64,000 bases of DNA. Origin: Acidiferrum sp963771295. GTDB lineage: Bacteria > Acidobacteriota > Terriglobia > Acidiferrales > UBA7541. The position numbers and the translations under genes are program-made. Below the pieces are notes generated by a model. It searched no databases. It was not told the DNA's origin and was given only the letters and a program-made list of their open reading frames with translations. Below are positions 54,227 to 62,653 of the stretch, piece by piece; position 1 is the first letter of the stretch; each line of letters begins with the position of its first letter. The stretch lies in contig CAVYTB010000011.1 in the NCBI GenBank assembly GCA_963771295.1, forward strand, positions 466,528-530,527, given 5' to 3'.

Positions 54227-54272
54227 GCCGTGTTCCTCGGCTGGGACCGACCAGGACGCGCGTGTTGTAAGC
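54227..54272 (-). pseudogene. 3'-end remnant of a third CSLREA-type paralogue
   Basis: Just upstream of copy 2 the minus strand reads YNTRVLVGPSRGTR. This matches the C-termini of copy 1 (YNTRVLAGPGPR) and copy 2 (YTTRVLAGPGVR); the stop codon region TGAGGAAC appears as CGAGGAAC. Everything before it has gone. The array once had at least three members. Confidence 0.6.
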
Positions 54273-54577
54273 CGAGCCAAGATCAGGAATGCATGGTCTG
54301 ACCACATACGAAAGCCGCGCCGTGCGGCAGAGTCATCCAAGCAAGGACACTTCTGAGACGGGGCAGGCTGAGCTCTGTGCATGGAGGGACCTCCCGGAGC
54401 GTGGAAGTTGTCTGAGCCGGTTCGCAGCAATCGCGAAACGAGCCGCGACAAAAACGCGCGGCGGGCTGGAATACTAGCCCTCTGTATGCTAAATACAAGT
54501 GATCTAAAAGGGCCATACCCACCCGCTTTGCCAGGCCTGCAGAATGAGCGGTTTCGTATAGTCGTGCAGGAATTGCT

Positions 54578-55567
54578 ATGGCTATTCGGTGGCGACCTAT
54601 GCAGTCCACTGACGTTCGCGAGTGCGCCGAGATTGTCGCGACGCACCCCGTGATTGGCCCTCGGTATGGAACAGCCCTCCCGAAGTTGCATCCCGCTTGG
54701 TCTCGTATCCTCGGTTCCGAAGCAGTCATCATGGTCGTTTTTGAGGAAATCAAGGGATTGCGCTCAGCGATTTGTGGCGCTGGGGTGGCGGTCTTCGTCC
54801 ACGACGAGTTTCTCCGCGAACTTAAGATGCGGCCATTCTGGATCGGGCCAGAACTCGCGAAGCGAGTCGTCGACGGTATTTCTCCGATTCTTTCGGACAA
54901 ACAATTTCGCGAAGCTAACTCGTCTTCTGGATTGAACCACATCACGTGGGAAGGCATCGTTCGGCCCGGTTTCGAAGAAAACTCTGAGCTTCGCCGCAAA
55001 CTCGCCAATGCCCTAATTGCAGAGCAACGTGGTCTTTTTCTGAACGAGGCCATCGCAAATCAAATGGACAGTGTCGAACGGCTGCAATGGACTCTGGAAG
55101 TGGGCGCTTTGATGTGGGATCCAGTGGCTGCGAGCTACGTTAATCGGGTCGCGAAAGACCCTCACGAGTTCGTCAGGAATCCGCACATTGTAGGCATATC
55201 ACGCGAGTCTGAAGCCAACCGACCCGGCACTTGGGTTGGCGCCATGTTCGAGTACTTACCGCCCCGCTGCGGTTTCAGCTTTGCCGAACAGCAACTGCTG
55301 AGCGCTGCTCTCGCTGGATCAACCGATCAAGAACTTGCTTCCAAGCTCGGCATCTCCATCTCCACTGTTAAGAAGAATTGGCTTTCGATATATAAGCGGG
55401 CGGCTACTTTTCTGCCGGATGTAGTTCCCGAAGATTCTCCGGCTGATGGTGGGACGTCTGAGAGGGGCAAGGAAAAGAAGCGCTATCTCCTCGCGTATCT
55501 GCGCGAACATCCTGAAGAGCTGCGGCCGCATTCGCGCAAGCGATCCAAGAGAGATTTCGCTCTTTGA
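54578..55567 (+). CDS. LuxR-type HTH regulator with unrecognised N-terminal domain
   Basis: 329 aa. The C-terminal LuxR-like HTH is clear: FSFAEQQLLSAALAGSTDQE then LASKLGISISTVKKNW. The N-terminal ~220 residues (MAIRWRPMQSTDVRECAEIV, FVHDEFLRELKMRPFWIGPE) resemble no named sensor; the opening has a GNAT-like look. The basic tail ends RKRSKRDFAL. It is divergent from the CSLREA-type array and may control it. AGGAA lies 6 bp before the ATG. Confidence 0.8.
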   Translation: MAIRWRPMQSTDVRECAEIVATHPVIGPRYGTALPKLHPAWSRILGSEAVIMVVFEEIKGLRSAICGAGVAVFVHDEFLRELKMRPFWIGPELAKRVVDGISPILSDKQFREANSSSGLNHITWEGIVRPGFEENSELRRKLANALIAEQRGLFLNEAIANQMDSVERLQWTLEVGALMWDPVAASYVNRVAKDPHEFVRNPHIVGISRESEANRPGTWVGAMFEYLPPRCGFSFAEQQLLSAALAGSTDQELASKLGISISTVKKNWLSIYKRAATFLPDVVPEDSPADGGTSERGKEKKRYLLAYLREHPEELRPHSRKRSKRDFAL

Positions 55568-56086
55568 GCCCCTCCTCGATTTCGCTACAGTTACAAACGC
55601 ATCCAAACCATTCCTCACGCTTCCTCAGTAGGCTTTAATTCCCCCTCTCCGCCATAGCACAAACACCCAATGTTTATGCGGGTTGTAGCGCCTTGCTACT
55701 ACTTTTCCCATGATTCAGCCGATTTAGACTATACGTTTAGTAAATATCAGAGAACTTGGAATTACACGATCTTGAAGGGCCGGACAGGTCCGGGAGCCGC
55801 TGGATTTCTGCTTGCACGATTTTTATGCGGTGTCCTAAGTAGAAGACTGCAAGTCGCAAATAGCAAATAGGGTCACTCCATTCCCAGATTAGGGCGGCGG
55901 TTTGGAAAACCTCCGCCGCGTCAGATGTGGCGCGAACGTGCTTACAACGGTCTAGGAAACGGTTGTGGTTTGACACGGGTTGCTTCGCGACGGTCTGTGG
56001 ACCATGGGAATTTATCGTGTAAGTGAGAGACTTCATGCCGATGGATGGTCGATTATCGCCAACGTTGGAACCCCGCTCCAACGGAA
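55568..56086. other. Gene-free stretch with one GC hairpin
   Basis: No gene was seen. GGCGGCGG (55893-55900) pairs with CCGCCGC (55913-55919) around an A/T-rich loop, a possible terminator. The rest has no clear features. Confidence 0.4.
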
Positions 56087-56290
56087 CTAGCTAACTTCCG
56101 CGATAACGAGGGACACGTCGTCGGCGAGGGGACCGTGCCTCCAGGCAGCTACGCCGTTGAGGATCGTCTTCTGCATATCCGCGAGTGGTAGCGTTGCTGA
56201 TTGCAGGACTAAGTCTTCCAGACCATTGAAGCCCCGGAACCTCGGGTCCGAATTGAAGTCAATGTTGCAAGCGCGAGCCAGCTCCCAAGA
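56087..56290 (-). pseudogene. C-terminal fragment of a SpoIIE/PP2C-type phosphatase
   Basis: The minus strand reads FRGFNGLEDLVLQSATLPLA, then a WRHGPLADDVSLVIAEVS ending and TAG at 56087-56089. ADD(V/I)(S/T)L(V/I) is the terminal metal-site motif of SpoIIE/RsbU-type serine phosphatases. The frame is closed by TGA at 56291, directly beside the paired 11-bp motifs of the island's right end. It looks like a gene cut off by the island boundary. Confidence 0.45.
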
Positions 56291-56301
56291 TCAGAATTGG
56301 A

Positions 56302-56390
56302 GTTACTTCCAACCCACAGTCCAACCCACAGTGAGTGGTGTTTTGCACGACTTCCGCGTGTTTTGGCAGTCCCCGCGGTCTTGTAAGTTG
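56302..56390. repeat. Right-end repeat of island A, with paired 11-bp motifs
   Basis: TCCAACCCACA occurs at 56308-56318 and 56320-56330. The following stretch, including TTTTGGCAGTCCCCGCGGTC and TTGTAAGTTGTTG, is closely matched at 63842-63933. The two right ends are homologous, so the islands are related elements. Confidence 0.75.
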
Positions 56391-56438
56391 TTGACACGGT
56401 AGAGGTCTGGGGTTCGAGTCCCCACGGGCCTACCATAT
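56391..56438. other. Attachment site copy 1 (attR of island A / attL of island B)
   Basis: 48 bp identical to tRNA-Val 40688-40735, without the tRNA 5' half. The integrase gene of island B begins its stop 127 bp to the right. Confidence 0.88.
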
Positions 56439-56564
56439 TCTTCAACAACTTAGAAACTATGCTTCCTTTTTGCATTGCTCCATATTGCTCCAATAAGAGC
56501 CTACTTCGTTGTATCTGTTGACCATACTCAACTCAAACGACAGCCATCGCTCGGCGAATCGCGC

Positions 56565-57695
56565 TCACCGATTGTCGGTGATTTGCGATTCGCGCGTAAG
56601 CACCGGTTCCGGTGCATCGGCTTCCTTGGGGATTATCATCTGGACCACGCGCTGCTGCGCTTGGCGCTTCGCGAGAAGGCGCGCCTGGGAATAGACTTCA
56701 AGCGTGCAGCGGCTGCTGGCATGCCGCATCAATTCCTGAACGACCTTCACATTCTCCCCGTTGCCAATAAGAAGCGTCGAAAATGTGTGTCGAAAGGTAT
56801 GCCACCCAATTTTCTTGTTGATCCCGGCTCGCAACGCCGCCGGCCGAATAATCTTTTGCAGCAATGCATCTGGCCAGAACGGATGCTTCCCTTGGCTACG
56901 GGGGCTTACGAATATCCAGTCGTCGGGTTGTCGATACCGGCTGGTTTCCTTCCATAGCCAAAGGTCCGCGGCCACACGATCATCGAGAGGCACCGGTTTG
57001 CGCGATGCTTCCGTTTTGCAATCGCCAACATGTTGCAAGTAGATGGAGCGCAAGACATCGAGACGCAGGTTGGAGAAATCAACATCGCTCCATTTGAGCG
57101 CAAACAGCTCGCTTCGACGAAGTCCCGTCGTCACATCCAGTAGGACCATTAATCGAAAACATGATTTCAGTTGCAGCAAAAGGCTCTGGAGTTCACTTGG
57201 CTCCAGCACTTCCGGCGTCCGCATGCGCTTTGCGCTCTGACGGACGAGGGTAATTGGATTTCCTCCCTGGCCCAGCCATTCGTACCGAATCGCGTGATTA
57301 AACAGGACGCTCAGCAAGTTCCGAATCTTCGTCTTGGTTGTGTTGGCTAGGGGAGTATCGTCGACACGTTGCAATCCTCTCAGCCAACGCTCAACTACTA
57401 TCGTTCGGACGGACCGGATGCTCACTTTCCCCCAATGCGGTCGTATCCATCTTGTTAGATATTGCCGGTACACGATTCGCGTTGCGTGAGAATGCCAGCC
57501 AATTTTTTCGGAGAGTTCCGTATGCACGTAGTGATCAACCAAGTCCGCAACAAGGATGTCGTGCCCCGGTCGGCGTAGGCGGTCCTCGTTTATTTGCATT
57601 CGGAGCCCATTCGCTGCAGCTTGAGCTAAATCCCTTGTAGGATACTGATCCACGGTCCCAATGACGGCAGTCCTCCGCACGCGCTTCCCCGTCAC
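56565..57695 (-). CDS. Tyrosine recombinase (phage/island integrase), N-terminus displaced
   Basis: 376 aa as an open frame from GTG 57695. A SAM-like core-binding domain (~70-155) precedes the catalytic domain with the Arg in TTGLRRSELFALKW, the HTFRHTFSTLL motif (His-x-x-Arg) and the Tyr nucleophile in TLEVYSQARLL. It should recombine the tRNA-Val core sites on both sides. The real start appears to be ATG 57784 with GGAGG upstream, in another frame (next entry). So the arm-binding N-terminus is not translated with the rest unless there is a sequencing error. Confidence 0.9.
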   Translation of the reverse strand: MTGKRVRRTAVIGTVDQYPTRDLAQAAANGLRMQINEDRLRRPGHDILVADLVDHYVHTELSEKIGWHSHATRIVYRQYLTRWIRPHWGKVSIRSVRTIVVERWLRGLQRVDDTPLANTTKTKIRNLLSVLFNHAIRYEWLGQGGNPITLVRQSAKRMRTPEVLEPSELQSLLLQLKSCFRLMVLLDVTTGLRRSELFALKWSDVDFSNLRLDVLRSIYLQHVGDCKTEASRKPVPLDDRVAADLWLWKETSRYRQPDDWIFVSPRSQGKHPFWPDALLQKIIRPAALRAGINKKIGWHTFRHTFSTLLIGNGENVKVVQELMRHASSRCTLEVYSQARLLAKRQAQQRVVQMIIPKEADAPEPVLTRESQITDNR

Positions 57696-57784
57696 ATCGT
57701 TTTCCCGCCAGAGGTACTCCCAGCGGTCCGGTCAGCCCTGCGTTTTGTGCGCCTGAGACAACCTCGTTCGTAACATTGCCGCAT
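57696..57784 (-). pseudogene. Out-of-frame N-terminus of the integrase
   Basis: ATG 57784, with GGAGGG at good spacing, reads MRQCYERGCLRRTKRRADRT, the usual start of this integrase type. In the frame of the main gene the DNA just after it reads WEYLWRENDVTGKRVRRTAV, which is the expected continuation. A net one-base loss between about 57722 and 57740 separates them. Confidence 0.65.
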
Positions 57785-57912
57785 ACTTGAGCCCTCCTCA
57801 TCCAAGATGCCAGCGGGTGTCCTTACCAAGAACGTCGTTCTGTTTGGAGCGGATGAAACTGCAAAGCCGTGGAGTGCGGGCTGGTGCTGCCATAATCGGA
57901 TCTGTTCAACGC

Positions 57913-57947
57913 GGTTCGAGTCCGCACGGGCCAACCATATCTTTCAG
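57913..57947 (+). other. Decayed tRNA-Val 3' end / attachment remnant
   Basis: 33 of 35 bases match 40708-40742. The match continues past the tRNA into CATATCTTTCAG, the sequence right of the tRNA at 40731. It is therefore a remnant of a junction like that of island A's left end, placed directly behind the integrase gene. Confidence 0.65.
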
Positions 57948-58300
57948 TGGGTTAGCATCCACAACCTCATTTGGCAAATGGCTACATTAAGGGCGCCGTC
58001 CGCAGCCAATAGGAATTTGCAGAGTGAGCCATTGGAGGCTCACCTTTGCTAAGCCGCCGCCCAACTTCAAAACAAAGGAGACACAACCCTCCCAACTGAG
58101 CCTCAGGGATAAACAATAGTATTCACGTGTGCGTCGGCGCAGGTGCTGAGGTGTCCGCCCTGCTGATCCGATCGCCGTGGAAAGGGGCCTGGGATTTTGA
58201 AACGCTTCGGTTCTTTCTGATTGAGGCCCTTGGGTATTGAGAGGGTTTGGTTGCAAATGCGCATTATGCCACTGGACTAAACTGGGTCCCCCGTGATTAG
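57948..58300. other. Gene-free stretch with a hairpin
   Basis: No gene was seen. GTGAGCC-6-GGCTCAC (58024-58043) is a perfect 7-bp stem. It probably contains the promoter of the ATPase gene at its right end. Confidence 0.4.
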
Positions 58301-58388
58301 ATTCCGAACTGGACGGCCTTGCATTCCGAATTGGACGACCATATACTCCGAAGCAGACGCCGTTTAAGACCGAAGTGGACGAAGGATT
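58301..58388. repeat. Four 22-bp tandem direct repeats (iteron-like)
   Basis: CCGAA cores lie at 58304, 58326, 58348 and 58370, exactly 22 bp apart. Units 1, 2 and 4 share CCGAAnTGGACG; unit 3 is diverged. They end 9 bp before the ATPase start. They could be a repressor site or the repeated end of a lost IS21-type element. Confidence 0.65.
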
Positions 58389-58396
58389 GATTCCCG

Positions 58397-59638
58397 TTGA
58401 CTGCTCCGACTGCAAAACTATTTCCAAGATTCGCGACAGACCGTGTGACAACCGCGCTCAAAGACACGCCTGTCGTAATGGTCAACGGCCCGCGTCAATG
58501 CGGCAAGACGACTCTGGTCCGCGAGTTCGCCAGCAGGAATCGAACCTACATTACGCTGGACGACGATACGGTACTGGAATCCGTTCGCAATGACCCGAGC
58601 GGGTTCGTGCGCGGCCTGGACATGGCCATAGTGGATGAGGTTCAACGAGCTCCAGAACTTCTGCGCGCCATCAAGAAGTCCGTCGACGCGGACCGTCGTC
58701 CGGGACGTTTCCTGCTAACCGGCTCAGCCAACGTGCTGGCGCTGCCCCAAGTGTCTGAGAGCCTTGCAGGGCGAATGGAAATCATCACACTGCTGCCGCT
58801 CGGCCGCTCCGAAATCCTGGGCAAGCCTCCTACGTTCCTGGAAAATGCGTTGGCGGGTAAGATCGCCAAGCCGTTTGAAATAATCATAGGCGATGATCTT
58901 GTAGGCACAGTGCTGGTTGGCGGTTATCCGGAGATGCTTCGGAGAAAAGATCAAAAGCGTCGCCGGGCTTGGGCACGCGACTACATCCAGGCGATTGTAG
59001 AACGGGACATTCGAGACATCGCTGACTTGGACAAACTCGCCCAGATGCCGCAATTGCTGCAGGTTCTTGCTCACCACTCCGGCCAACTGACCAACTTCTC
59101 GCAACTCGGCGGTCAGATCGGCCTCGATGACAAGACCACCAGAAAGTATGTGGCCATCATCGAGCAATTGTTCCTCGTGCATCGTGTCGAGCCCTGGTTT
59201 CGGAATCAGCTCAAGCGATTGGTGAAAACGCCCAAGCTTCACTTCATCGACTCAGGCTTGCTCGCGGTCACCGTAGGGGCGACCGAGGAGCGCGTTGCCA
59301 AGGACCGTTCCATCCTTGGCCCACTGCTTGAGACGTACCTCTTCTCTGAAGTCATGAAGCAGACGTCTTGGCTTGAGGAAACTTGTAGGCTCCACTACTA
59401 CCGAGACAAGGACCAGGATGAGGTGGACATCGTTGTGGAGAGTGAGAGCGGGGCCATCGTGGGCCTTGAAATCAAGGCTGGAGCGACAGTTAACGCGGGC
59501 GACTTCCGCGGACTGCGGAAATTGTCGGAAGCGTCTGGTCGTAACTTCAAGCTGGGCTTGGTCCTCTACGACTCTGAGAACACCGTCCCATTCGGCGATA
59601 ACCTGTTCGCTGCGCCAATCTCTTGTGTGTGGGGATAA
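58397..59638 (+). CDS. AAA ATPase with DUF4143 (nuclease-like) C-terminal domain
   Basis: 413 aa from TTG. N-terminal ATPase domain with Walker A NGPRQCGKTTLV, Walker B LDMAIVDEVQRAP and sensor LLTGSAN. The C-terminal DUF4143 half has FIDSGLLA and an endonuclease-fold-like D...E-x-K: DQDEVDIVVESE then GLEIKAG. Such proteins are widespread single genes, often in islands; some are suspected toxins or defence factors but the role is unproven. Here the gene sits behind four 22-bp repeats in island B. Confidence 0.87.
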   Translation: MTAPTAKLFPRFATDRVTTALKDTPVVMVNGPRQCGKTTLVREFASRNRTYITLDDDTVLESVRNDPSGFVRGLDMAIVDEVQRAPELLRAIKKSVDADRRPGRFLLTGSANVLALPQVSESLAGRMEIITLLPLGRSEILGKPPTFLENALAGKIAKPFEIIIGDDLVGTVLVGGYPEMLRRKDQKRRRAWARDYIQAIVERDIRDIADLDKLAQMPQLLQVLAHHSGQLTNFSQLGGQIGLDDKTTRKYVAIIEQLFLVHRVEPWFRNQLKRLVKTPKLHFIDSGLLAVTVGATEERVAKDRSILGPLLETYLFSEVMKQTSWLEETCRLHYYRDKDQDEVDIVVESESGAIVGLEIKAGATVNAGDFRGLRKLSEASGRNFKLGLVLYDSENTVPFGDNLFAAPISCVWG

Positions 59639-59792
59639 ACAGGCCAGCAACACCGAATTGATTTGGCAGCCGAATATTTTGCAATGAGGAACTCACACTT
59701 CAGAGTCGTTCACACTCACGCCCCTGCAGTTGGAAGCGACTGCGGCATTGTACTGGCCGCTTGCACTAATTATGGGTGATCCACGCGTAGAT

Positions 59793-62222
59793 ATGACGGA
59801 CCAGAACGCCATTACAGAGCATCTGAAATCGGCACAGGAGGAATGCGACCGACTCCGCGCAGAAAATGCCCGTCTCCGAGCGATGCTCGGCATTGAGGAT
59901 TCTGTATCGAAAGCTCCAGGTCCCACTGCAATTCCTATTGTTTCCGTATCCGACAGCAGCATCGCCGCGCCTTCGACGCCTGAGAAGAAGATTTCTCTTT
60001 TTCGAAGCCTGTTTCGCGGCCGAGAAGACGTCTATGCGATACGCTGGGAAGGAAAGGATGGCAAGTCTGGCTATTCGCCCGCTGGTGTCACGGACTGGCG
60101 CGCGATTCACACGGCAAGACCGGAAGAACGAAAGAGGGTTGCACGGAAGACTCGAACGCTTCAACCGCTCACCGACAGCGCAATCCGCGACCACCTCACT
60201 GGGAAGCAGACCGTCGGCGTCTACCCGCTACTTCCCGACGAAACCTGTTGGTTTCTTGCTGTGGATTTCGACAAGAAGTCCTGGATGGCAGATGCCGCGG
60301 CGCTTGCTTCTACATGTCAACGGTTTCAGATCCCCGCGGCAGTCGAGCGCTCGCGATCCGGAAACGGTGCGCACATCTGGTTTTTCTTCGACCGCCCAGT
60401 GCTCGCTACCAATGCCAGACAGCTTGGTTGTGCCTTGTTGACTCGGACGATGGAAAACCGCCATGAGATTGGATTGGGTTCTTATGATCGTCTCTTTCCT
60501 AGCCAAGACACGTTGCCAAAGGGCGGCTTTGGAAATTTGATAGCCCTTCCACTCCAAAAACGCTCCCGAGAGCAAGGCAACAGTGTATTCCTTGATGAAC
60601 TCCTCCAGCCTCATCCGGACCAATGGAAATTCTTAGGGTCGGTTCAAAAAGTCCAGACGGATATGCTGGCTCGAATGATTCAGGAAATAGCGCCCGGCGG
60701 AAACACGGTTGGAGTGCATCTTAGTTTTCCCGAAGAAGGGCGGGGCGAGGTTCCCTGGCTGTGGAGCCCATCTCGCAAACGGAAAGATAGACGAATTGCA
60801 GGTCCATTGCCATCTACAGTCTGCGTGGTAGTGGGCAATCTTGTCTACATCGAAAAGAAAGATCTGCCGTCTGCCATGCTGGATCGCTTGATTCGCATCG
60901 CCGCATTTCAGAATCCTGAATTCTATCGAGCCCAGGGCATGCGACTCTCGACCTATGGTAAGCCTCGCGTCATATCCTGTAGTGAGGACTTCCCCGAGCA
61001 CATTGGGCTTCCGAGAGGATGTATCGATGAAGTACTTGCAGAATTCAAATTCCACAGGGTGAACGTGGAGCGGCAGGACGAACGAACTATAGGTCGAGAA
61101 ATTAGAGTCTCTTTCAATGCACAGTTGCGGCCTGAACAACAGGAAGCCGTCAATCAAGTGCTCCTTTACGACCAAGGCATACTCAGTGCTCCGACCGCAT
61201 TCGGAAAGACGGTCGTCGGTGCAAATCTGATCGCCAGGAGGGCGGTCAATGCATTGATCCTGGTGCACCGGCGCCAGCTAATGGACCAGTGGCGTGAGCG
61301 ATTGGCTGCCTTCCTGGATAAGCCAATTGGAGACATCGGCCACATTGGAGGCGGAAAGATCAAGCGAACTGGCGTGATTGATGTTGCCGTGATCCAGAGT
61401 TTGCAGCGCAAAGGAGATGTCGAAGATTTCGTCGCGGACTATGGCCACGTCATCGTGGACGAGTGCCATCATTTGTCCGCAGTGACTTTTGAACGAGTCC
61501 TCCGTCAGGTTAAAGCAAAGTATGTTTTGGGTTTGACCGCTACGCCGATTCGAAAAGACGGGCACCACCCAATCATTTATATGCAATGCGGCCCCATACG
61601 GTTCCACCTCTCAGCGAAGAAAGCAGCGCAGGCGTCGCTCCTCGAACACAAGGTCATCCCACGTTTTACTGAATTTGGTTGGGACCAAACAGATGACGAA
61701 ACCACGATACAAGATCTGTACGCTGCACTCGTCGGAAACCAACACAGAAACGAGTTAATCATACGGGATCTTCAGAATCTCTTATCGGCTGGGAGGTCAC
61801 CGCTCGTCCTGACGAGCCGGACAGAGCATCTTGACTTCTTGGCCGGAGCATTGCACGGGTCACGTTCGCACGTCTTCATCATGAAAGGTGGAATGGGCGC
61901 AAGACAAAGAAAGATACTGACCGAGTCTATTGCCGCCATTCCTCCCGAGGAGCCTCGTGTCATTCTTGCGACGGGAAGCTACCTTGGTGAAGGTTTCGAT
62001 GATGCGCACCTCGACACACTTCTTCTTGCGATGCCAGTTTCCTGGAAGGGAACTCTGCAACAGTACGTTGGCCGACTCCACCGTCTCCATGAGAATAAGA
62101 AGGAAGTCCAGGTTTACGATTACGCGGATGTGCTGGTGCCAATGCTAACTCGGATGTACAAGAAGAGGCTGGCAGGTTATGCCGCACTAGGTTACACCGT
62201 TGTGGAAAACTCGGATACATGA
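59793..62222 (+). CDS. TOTE-type primase-helicase (AEP primase + SF2 helicase)
   Basis: About 809 aa; the frame is open from TTG 59730, but ATG 59793 gives the usual short coiled-coil start (CDRLRAENARLRAML). Next is an archaeo-eukaryotic primase domain with the catalytic FLAVDFDKKSW (Asp-x-Asp) and SGNGAHIWFFF, then GSYDRLFPSQDTLPKGGFGN. An SF2 helicase follows: motif I SAPTAFGKTVV, motif II VIVDECHH, motif III LTATP, motif VI QYVGRLHR. This domain pair defines the TOTE conflict systems of mobile elements. Its 3' end overlaps the next gene by 23 bp. Confidence 0.88.
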   Translation: MTDQNAITEHLKSAQEECDRLRAENARLRAMLGIEDSVSKAPGPTAIPIVSVSDSSIAAPSTPEKKISLFRSLFRGREDVYAIRWEGKDGKSGYSPAGVTDWRAIHTARPEERKRVARKTRTLQPLTDSAIRDHLTGKQTVGVYPLLPDETCWFLAVDFDKKSWMADAAALASTCQRFQIPAAVERSRSGNGAHIWFFFDRPVLATNARQLGCALLTRTMENRHEIGLGSYDRLFPSQDTLPKGGFGNLIALPLQKRSREQGNSVFLDELLQPHPDQWKFLGSVQKVQTDMLARMIQEIAPGGNTVGVHLSFPEEGRGEVPWLWSPSRKRKDRRIAGPLPSTVCVVVGNLVYIEKKDLPSAMLDRLIRIAAFQNPEFYRAQGMRLSTYGKPRVISCSEDFPEHIGLPRGCIDEVLAEFKFHRVNVERQDERTIGREIRVSFNAQLRPEQQEAVNQVLLYDQGILSAPTAFGKTVVGANLIARRAVNALILVHRRQLMDQWRERLAAFLDKPIGDIGHIGGGKIKRTGVIDVAVIQSLQRKGDVEDFVADYGHVIVDECHHLSAVTFERVLRQVKAKYVLGLTATPIRKDGHHPIIYMQCGPIRFHLSAKKAAQASLLEHKVIPRFTEFGWDQTDDETTIQDLYAALVGNQHRNELIIRDLQNLLSAGRSPLVLTSRTEHLDFLAGALHGSRSHVFIMKGGMGARQRKILTESIAAIPPEEPRVILATGSYLGEGFDDAHLDTLLLAMPVSWKGTLQQYVGRLHRLHENKKEVQVYDYADVLVPMLTRMYKKRLAGYAALGYTVVENSDT

Positions 62223-62653
62223 AGCCCTGATCTTCCTGATCGAACGTGGCATTCTCATCGGCAATGTTCACGCCACGCTGATTGATGGAGAACACCGGAA
62301 ATCCATACGCGCGATTCCACGAAATCCCGCCCGCAAAAATCTTCGTCGAAATAAGGCCCATCTTGATGCACTCATCGCGGAAGCGATCGTGGACGCGTAC
62401 AACGAATCCGAGCAAACTGTCGGATTTTATACAATGATGGAGCATAGTCTTGCCCTGCCATTTGCGACTGAGATTCTGGGGGATAAAGGTAGCCGTGGAA
62501 CAGATCGATTGGAATGATGAAAACGCAATCGTTGATATTTGCCGGCGTGGCGGCAAGCGGCAGAGAATTCTGGATCTTCCATTACCATTGCCAACGCCAA
62601 GAGGAGCTGAATGGATCGCAGCTTATCGTTACTGGCGAATGGGGCGCACGTGA
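62200..62653 (+). pseudogene. Calcium-binding-like small protein, frameshifted in a G run
   Basis: From GTG 62200 the frame reads IRAIPRNPARKNLRRNKAHL, AIVDAYNESEQTVGFYTMME, LALPFATEILG. A five-G run (62478-62482) then shifts it. With one G fewer, coding goes on as IKVAVEQIDWNDENAIVDIC, then PTPRGAEWIAAYRYWRMGRT and TGA 62651-62653. The joined protein (about 150 aa) resembles the family annotated as calcium-binding proteins with ATEILG...V.V..ID...... I.A(I)CRRG. It overlaps both neighbours, so the three genes are coupled. An assembly error is a real alternative. Confidence 0.7.

Noticed and set aside
54214..54691. N-terminal extension of surface-protein copy 2 to 962 aa
   Set aside because: The extension lies before a good ribosome site and signal peptide and overlaps the divergent regulator's upstream region.
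56209..56493. Minus-strand frame reading VGPWGLEPQTSTVS
   Set aside because: It is the antisense of the tRNA-Val 3' repeat; such frames are a common annotation artefact beside tRNA att sites.
58301..58388. CRISPR-like array
   Set aside because: The 22-bp units abut with only a few variable bases between cores, so there are no spacers; no cas genes are near.
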